Position numbers and translations under genes: made by a program
Shown here: positions 58,160 through 64,000 of the stretch, piece by piece
Layout of the letters: every line of letters starts with the position of its first letter
Position numbering within the stretch: position 1 is the first letter of the stretch
NCBI GenBank assembly: GCA_035610835.1
Contig: CM069459.1
Span: forward strand, 59,179,817 to 59,243,816
From: Ophiura sarsii
Lineage: Eukaryota > Echinodermata > Ophiuroidea > Amphilepidida > Ophiuridae
Length of the DNA: 64,000 nt
Direction of reading: 5' to 3'
Notes under the pieces: generated by a model
The model's database searches: none
What the model saw: the letters and a program-made list of their open reading frames with translations, nothing else
What the model was told of the DNA's origin: nothing

Positions 58160-58540
58160 TTTTTGCAACGCTAAGTCATAGTTTCGGGCTATTGGGGAGG
58201 CACGAGTGTGGTGATGGGTTGAATAGAAACACGCAATCACCAGCTTTTTCACCACCACCAAAATAACCCCGTATTTCTGGGTTATTGGTGGTGATTTTAG
58301 TAGTGATCTTGAATAGAAACATACGGTGATTATTTCTAGTGGTGACGGCATTCAACGTCGGCCGGTAAGATGGGGGCATAGCATGACGGTTTGCTTGGAT
58401 ACGCTTGCCTTGGTGTATTTGGTGAACTTCCGGCATCACCATCGTTTGCTGTGTAACCATATTTTGTTGCTGAATAGAAACGCGAATTTAGTGGTCATTA
58501 GTTGCGAACTTGCGATGGAATAGAAACACGCGTGTGGCAA
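58160..58540. repeat. Repeated GAATAGAAACRCG words with a central hairpin
   Basis: GAATAGAAAC occurs at 58220, 58311, 58472 and 58519. Between the first two, CACCACCACCAAAATAACCC and GGGTTATTGGTGGTGATTTT are inverted around a short CGTATTTCT loop. CATCACCA/TGGTGAT words recur outside. Function unknown. Confidence 0.6.
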
Positions 58541-59530
58541 TCACATACAGGTTATACATAATGTAACCTATGAATAGAACTGGTGAAAACAACAGGTAAA
58601 CCATAAACAATTTACAGGCAGCTTGAGTGAACTGGATTTTTTATGAATAAAATACGACATGAGAATAAATGTATAAATAGGACAGCTGTGTGTAAAAGGT
58701 CGCAACATAATATTGCTATACATGTATAGGTAACAAGCTTTGGAACACTAGTTCGCGATTATGGCTATAATTTGGTCGATAAGACATAACTGAAACAAGA
58801 TTCTAGGGAAGGCACTTGGTTGTGTTCAATCAACAGGTCCGGATTTGATCCCTTAGGAGTTGCAAGTTTGGTAGCATCATTTTGTGTTGTAGAGTCGCAC
58901 TTCCGACCCTGATTTAGGATGGATTACACAGGTTCCCGGCTATGGTTGCTTATATATTATGGAAGCATTTCCTACGCTAAAACGTTGAATGAATTCGTAA
59001 ATACGTCATCATCATAGTTGAAATGATGTTGACGTCTTTACAGAAACAATGACGTTCAACCAAATGAACTCCACAGTGACGTAAAGTTTTCAAATTGCTT
59101 TCTAGTATTCCTTTAATAGTAGTGTTACCTATTCATGTAAAACAATAATCTATAATACCCACTAGTGCCGTGAGGATTTATTGAATGCACAAAGCATAGA
59201 GCTAATTTGATTTTGATTGTTTCACCCAAAATGAAACATTGGACGAGCTCACATATAATGCCTTCAAAAAATAATTTGTTTGATTGTCCTCGTCTGCCCG
59301 ACCGTCGAAATTCTTCGACCCAAAATACTCTCTTTTTCTCTCTTTTTTTCTCTCGAAAATTTCAACTTTTGTTTAAAAATTGTTGTCGATTTTTGTTTAA
59401 GTTGTTAGAAAACAAAAATACTCTTCACAATATTAAAGGGTTTTTTTCTCACCAGAAGTACATCTCATTTTATTTTTCTAAAGTGTCATGGGTAAAATAT
59501 GCTTGAGTGTGTTATTTACTTGAATATTAC
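58541..59530. other. No feature recognised
   Basis: Nothing supported beyond a small hairpin (GTAAATACGTCATCATC / GATGTTGACGTCTTTAC, 58997-59042). Confidence 0.4.
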
Positions 59531-60240
59531 CAGGAGATGTCCTTGGGCAGATTTTGATTAATAAAATTCAACATGCAGTTGAATGAAATATTTCGATCGG
59601 AGTTGGTAATAGAATTCTATCAAAACGTTGCGTTAAATTTAGTTAAACAAAGATCGTATACGTTTTAAAAAGATAACGCTACATCTGTTGGGACTTTGGA
59701 ATGTATGGGCCCCATGTCGTAATTCAATACTCATCTTGCTTTCCCAGCAATATAATAACAATGTATTCGTATAAAGGAAGTTTACAAACAAAATACAATT
59801 TCTTACCAAACGAGCAAATACAATAGAAATATAAATAGCGCAATTGGAATTGAACTTCGAGTTGTTTCACCCGAAGGTAAGTAATATACCCCTCGACGAG
59901 TGTATAGTGGTTGTTATGTTAAACACAATACATTCCAGAGATCAAATCACTTCATCCGAACAAAGCGAGTTGTATGTTTTAAAGCAGCACTACCGCTTAC
60001 ACTATGCTGACACATTCAATACTACCTTATCAAAGTATGATTCGGTAAGAAATACACACGAAGTTTCTCCCAAAATCGCCGTTAAACTATATTACCTAAT
60101 TTTTGTTAAACATCGAGTAGTTTAACTCTCTTCCGCAGTGTAGTTCAGGTACAACATCAAATTGATTTCATATTTGCACATAATTTCATTTCATAATTGA
60201 GAGTAACTATTCCTACAAGTCTTACGTTAACAGTCAGTTC

Positions 60241-60871
60241 CAAAACGGGAGCCCGTTCCACTTGAGGGCGCTAGAAATTGACGGGTGTACGTCACCGTGG
60301 TATAACGTGTACCCGTCGATATGTGTAATCATTGCATTTTCGCTTTTCAACCCTAAATATTTGCATACAAATAAAGATCTTAACAAATTGAGGGCAGTCT
60401 AGGTACCAGAATTCCTCGCGGCAGCTAGTCCGATGATTTAAATTAAATCTCACCTTTGACGCCAACTCTCACAATACAGGTCAAAATTACATCTTTTTGA
60501 GCCTATATACCGCGAAAAGACTCCATTTTTTTAGGCGAGTTTACACCATTTTAATGAATGTTTAGGGTAAGTGTGATAATTTTACGTTACTTTTATGCCT
60601 TGTAGTATTATAAAGTGGTGAATTTGTTAACATTATCTCAGAGATAAGAGAGTTTTTTATGGTTGAAAATCTACAAAATAGAATTAGTTTCAATTCTGTG
60701 ACGGGAGACCGTCTCCTTGATAACGCAGTCCCGTACCCTAGCCTGCCCTCTATTGAGATATCGAACTTATTCGTAATCTCAGCGGAAGGCGGACTCCCGT
60801 CATTTTATCAAAAATTGACGGTAGTGCGTCACTTAATAGCACGCCCTCTAGCCGAACGCACTCCCGTTGTG
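60241..60871. mobile_element. Probable GC-ended inverted-repeat element
   Basis: AACGGGAGCCCGTTCCACTT then GAGGGCGCTA near 60244 is imperfectly inverted at 60828-60868 (GCACGCCCTCTAGCC, AACGCACTCCCGTT). Internal copies of the theme occur at 60700 (GACGGGAGACCGTCTCC) and 60792 (GGCGGACTCCCGTC). A 75-codon frame inside is not recognised. Confidence 0.55.
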
Positions 60872-60965
60872 GAGCCGACTGGTTAACACCACTTGTACGT
60901 CTGCACTATACATACTGGTTCTGCAGTGTGGTCTCATGCTGCTGTCGTGGGTTTCATATCCATTT

Positions 60966-61040
60966 AATAATAATAATAATAATAAACAGTTCTTATTAAG
61001 CGCCCGTAACCAAGGTCTCAGGGCGCTTTACAAAGTTAAA
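60966..61040 (-). mobile_element. L2/CR1-type 3' tail with hairpin
   Basis: (AAT)n then AAACAGTTCTTATTAAGCGC, CCGTAACCAAGGTCTCAGGG and CGCTTTACAAAG. On minus this is the GCGCC...GGCGC hairpin and (ATT)n tail common to L2/CR1-type LINEs and dependent SINEs. Only the tail is present. Confidence 0.62.
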
Positions 61041-61330
61041 AATACCAAAGTAGCAGCATTACTATTGCACAATACATAATAAAAAGAGCAATTTAGCACA
61101 CAAAAAGGCAGTATAAGTATGGTTAAAAAGCATAAACATGTATATAAAAGAGTCCGATAAAATTGTCCCAATTCATATCGTTAGACCCAAACTTTGCTTA
61201 TTATTGATTTGTTAATGAGGAAGTTCATTGATCCCAAATGTTCATTGTGTGTGTTTTTGGTTATGTTTTGTTGATAAACAAATGATTTATATCGGCAAAC
61301 GGTAATTCTAATCATTAAGCTTATGGTCAT

Positions 61331-61980
61331 TCTAAGGGGGCGCACCACCAAATATACGCTTCATGAAAATTGAGTGTTGACAGTCATGTTCACGGTGCTA
61401 TTGTGGCGCTTTCTGCAAAACTTGAGATATAGTGTTTGATATCAAATTCAAGCATTTGTCTTCAATTTTTTGAATATTTTACCAAAATTTGGAAAACCCT
61501 GTTGAATATTTATGCGTGGGACACTCCGTAAATTATACGCGGCGCATTTTCAGACGTGTTTAGAGTCATTTTCATGGTCATATTTGAAATATTCTGCAGT
61601 ACTTGAGAGACACTGTTTGCTCTCAAAATACGGAAAATTATCTCAACTCTCTAAATCACCGGTCAAAACATGGTCCTATCCCTTGACTTTTCCCGCTACA
61701 GCGACAAATAGCGCCGCAACCCTATTTTCAATGATACACATCACTCATATTTGGGTATTGGCTGTCGTGAACATCCGCGTGCCTATTTTAGCTTAACGTT
61801 TTCAAAATAGTATGATTTGTTGGTTATACAATCTTAACTTATATCTCAATCATATTACCGAATATCGTGCAATTTCAAGCCTATCTTCTTATTAAAATCG
61901 TGACTTCAATGTTAGAACTTCATTAACCGAATTTCGTTATTACATAAATGCGGAGTGATTTGGTGGTGCGCCCCCTTAGA
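61331..61980. mobile_element. AGGGGGCGCACCACC-ended MITE, copy 1
   Basis: TCTAAGGGGGCGCACCACCA then AATATAC at the left; GATTTGGTGGTGCGCCCCCT then TAGA at the right, with TA ends. About 646 bp, non-coding; the 94-codon plus frame 61512-61796 is not a known protein. The first 276 bp are repeated without visible change at the window end. Confidence 0.88.
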
Positions 61981-62762
61981 ACCACCATAATTGTATATTT
62001 TGACAATTTCATCTCTTTCATATTGTTACCAACAAAATTCTAAACAATACACAACAAATTTCATCAAATTTCATGCCCTACTTTTAAAACTACATCCATT
62101 TAAAGATCAGTATGTTTACCCCCAAAATAGCAATAATTTAACAAGCAGGATGTTATCTTATTTACTAAACAAATCGAATTCATTTAAAAACATATGCATG
62201 CTTTGACATATCAAAATCGACATTAGGTCAATCATCAAACATATGTTGTCCGTTCATTTTTAAAACATAAAATGTTTTTCATAAATAAATTTGATCACAA
62301 CTTTGTAATGTTACCGTTGGGTACGCATAGTCTATCAAAAATAAAGCTACACAATATATTACACTCCATAATGTGATACAATTTTTACTCAATTCATGTA
62401 GGCCCTATGGATGATGTGACACACACTGAGATAGAGATCATGCTAACTATTTCTGTCAATGTCACTCGTAAAAATAATGTTTTAACAGTGTTATTTATAT
62501 AGTAAATAGGCCATAGACCTTACCTAATGATTAATAAACGTAATTTAGGTTCTAAATATAACTAAAGCGGGCATGCGTTGTGTCACCTACGCAACGCGCC
62601 TTTGCGTATACACACGCTGAGTTGATTGCGCGGTTAGACATACGCTTATGAGTGAGCGTTACGAGATTATTAATAAGTCGGCATAACTTAGAAAGTTTAA
62701 CATACCGAAGTAATGTATGTAGACTACATTGGGGACGGTTACAATACACTGGTGGCAGCGGT
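61981..62762. other. No feature recognised
   Basis: AT-rich. Nothing supported. Confidence 0.4.
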
Positions 62763-62787
62763 GGGGGGGGGGGGGGGGGGGGGGGGG
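62763..62787 (+). repeat. Poly-G run, 25 bases
   Basis: Uninterrupted G. Makes a proline/glycine artefact frame. Confidence 0.9.
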
Positions 62788-62866
62788 TGGACAACGGGAG
62801 ACAGCCTGGCATGACTCCTTGGCCCCGTTGATATCGGTTGAATTGCTATAAACACAATACAGTAAG

Positions 62867-63200
62867 AGGATTAGGTTAGGGTTAGTGTTTATGGTTAGAG
62901 GTCCGAGCTAAGGTTAACATTAGGGTTAGGATCAGGGTTGGATAAGGTCATAGGGTTAGGATTAGAGGGTTATAGGGTTAGGGTTAGATGGGTTAGGGTT
63001 AGAGCTATGGGTTAGGGTTAGGGTCATGCGTTCGGGTTAGGGTTCGGGTTAGGGGGTTGGGGTTAGGGGGTTGGGGTTAGGATTAGGGGTTAGGGGTAGG
63101 GTAAAAGTTATGGGCTATGGGTTTATGCCAAGGGGTGTTTAGGAATGGGTAACTCATAATGAGTATATGCGCCAAGGGTTATGAGTTTAGGGTTTAAGTT
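62867..63200 (+). repeat. Degenerate TTAGGG tract
   Basis: GGTTAGGG words with many substitutions and insertions over about 330 bp. It is an old interstitial telomeric or minisatellite tract, more decayed than the one at 52237. Confidence 0.85.
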
Positions 63201-63720
63201 GGGCCCATGTCGGATTTGTGACTAGCACTGTATGTCTAGTAGTAGTAATCGCGACGATACACCCTCCCCTCCTGTCCAAACATTGGCGACTTTCAAGCAA
63301 CCGCCTCATTGCTCCCCCCCCCCCCCCACAACTGCTTCCCTGGCCCCACGCCACCCTACATATGGCTGTTCTTTCATTCATTCACGAGGCCTATCTAATT
63401 GAACCATGCGAGTTTTCGCTTTCTTGTAGACATTTTGACTAGTCCTATAGATAGTTTATAAGCTACATATAGATAGTTTATAAGCTACATAGTGCACCTA
63501 CTAGTACTAGCTATCAAAGTGTTTTTTTCTGAGCAAGGGATGCAGTGAAGGCTTTGTTTGATAGATTTTACGAATTTAAATTCAATATGCACACTGTTTC
63601 AGAGTATTTTACTTCGGCACACAGCCTCTTGTTAAGTAACGGATGAAAAAAGATCCCTAAAGCCCATAATTTAGTTGATAAAATATGAATTTCTATAAAA
63701 CTGCGCTGCAAATGGCCTCT
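63201..63720. other. No gene; poly-C and small tandem repeat
   Basis: 14 C at 63314-63327. ATAGATAGTTTATAAGCTAC is tandem at 63449 and 63471. Otherwise nothing. Confidence 0.55.
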
Positions 63721-64000
63721 TATAAGGGGGCGCACCACCAAATATACGCTTCATGAAAATTGAGTGTTGACAGTCATGTTCACGGTGCTATTGTGGCGCT
63801 TTCTGCAAAACTTGAGATATAGTGTTTGATATCAAATTCAAGCATTTGTCTTCAATTTTTTGAATATTTTACCAAAATTTGGAAAACCCTGTTGAATATT
63901 TATGCGTGGGACACTCCGTAAATTATACGCGGCGCATTTTCAGACGTGTTTAGAGTCATTTTCATGGTCATATTTGAAATATTCTGCAGTACTTGAGAGA
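63721..64000. mobile_element. AGGGGGCGCACCACC-ended MITE, copy 2, cut by window end
   Basis: TATAAGGGGGCGCACCACCA starts a 276-bp match to 61336-61611 in the same orientation with no difference that I can see. It continues beyond the window. Confidence 0.92.

Larger units (their letters stand above)
53461..60050 (+). repeat. Segment B of the old segmental duplication
   Basis: Partner of 42960-48260. It has its own insertion (55242-56042) and local copies: 56064-56500 repeats at 56608-57000. A third copy of the 53895-54035 block is at about 57000-57110 (GTAATTGA.ATT, ACATTGCAG, GCAGGCTAAACAGGGG). An inverted piece is at 58108-58160. GTTGCCTTCGTGTATGGTCG then CCGCAG is exact at 54519 and 56486. 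Confidence 0.72.

Noticed and set aside
59844..60125. KYD-containing frame similar to short frames near 46215 and 55165
   Set aside because: The likeness (KYDP/KYDS) is a few residues; DNA frames shift between the duplicated segments, so coding constraint is not shown.

Overview
This is a eukaryotic, AT-rich, intron- and repeat-dominated window with no intact protein-coding gene that I can recognise. The longest ATG-initiated frames are about 130 codons and lie on repeats or poly-C tracts. TTAGGG-type telomeric repeats, tRNA-derived SINEs, piggyBac-, hAT-, Tc1/mariner- and Harbinger-like miniature elements and RT fragments of a non-LTR retrotransposon point to an animal. Satellite variation that is largely CpG decay points to a CpG-methylated genome. 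My best guess is a marine invertebrate, perhaps an invertebrate deuterostome, from the style of the repeats (poly-G hAT MITEs starting CAGTGGCGTAGC, SINEs with a TCCTTGGGCAAGG box). This is inference, not proof.

Layout. 1-170: retrotransposon RT fragment at the window edge. 290-1358 and 3776-3999: inverted-repeat elements. 4200-8890: a dispersed TIR family, a 36-bp minisatellite, one good candidate terminal exon (7007-7185) and a Harbinger-like MITE (8000-8485). 10827-11588: a 762-bp near-perfect foldback. 12772-15622: further MITEs, including the first good copy of a TTAA-flanked piggyBac-like family. 15640-17859: 58 units of a 38-bp satellite with higher-order structure. 18867-28523: SINE, Tc1-like, ISL2EU-like and TTAA elements. 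30189-41870: more of the same, including mariner-type copies with nested insertions and a hAT MITE with a perfect 8-bp target duplication. 41874-48219: a hAT element carrying a mariner-type element, three more piggyBac-like MITEs, and segment A of an old segmental duplication. 49951-50275: SINE. 52165-52990: inverted units, telomeric repeats, then 43 units of a 16-bp satellite. 53154-60050: segment B of the duplication, with its own tandem copies. 60241-64000: two further inverted-repeat families, a degenerate telomeric tract and a young element present twice with no differences seen.

How the parts relate. The window is a record of transposition. Two collinear paralogous segments (about 42.96-47.5 kb and 53.46-60.0 kb) act as each other's pre-insertion reference. 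The piggyBac-like MITE at 47223-47469 has a single-TTAA empty site at 59979-59982, and the 801-bp element at 55242-56042 is missing from segment A. Several element families share one design: TA-flanked ends starting TACAC and an interior built from a short self-complementary word repeated on both strands, a different word in each family. This is the pattern I find most worth following as possibly under-described.
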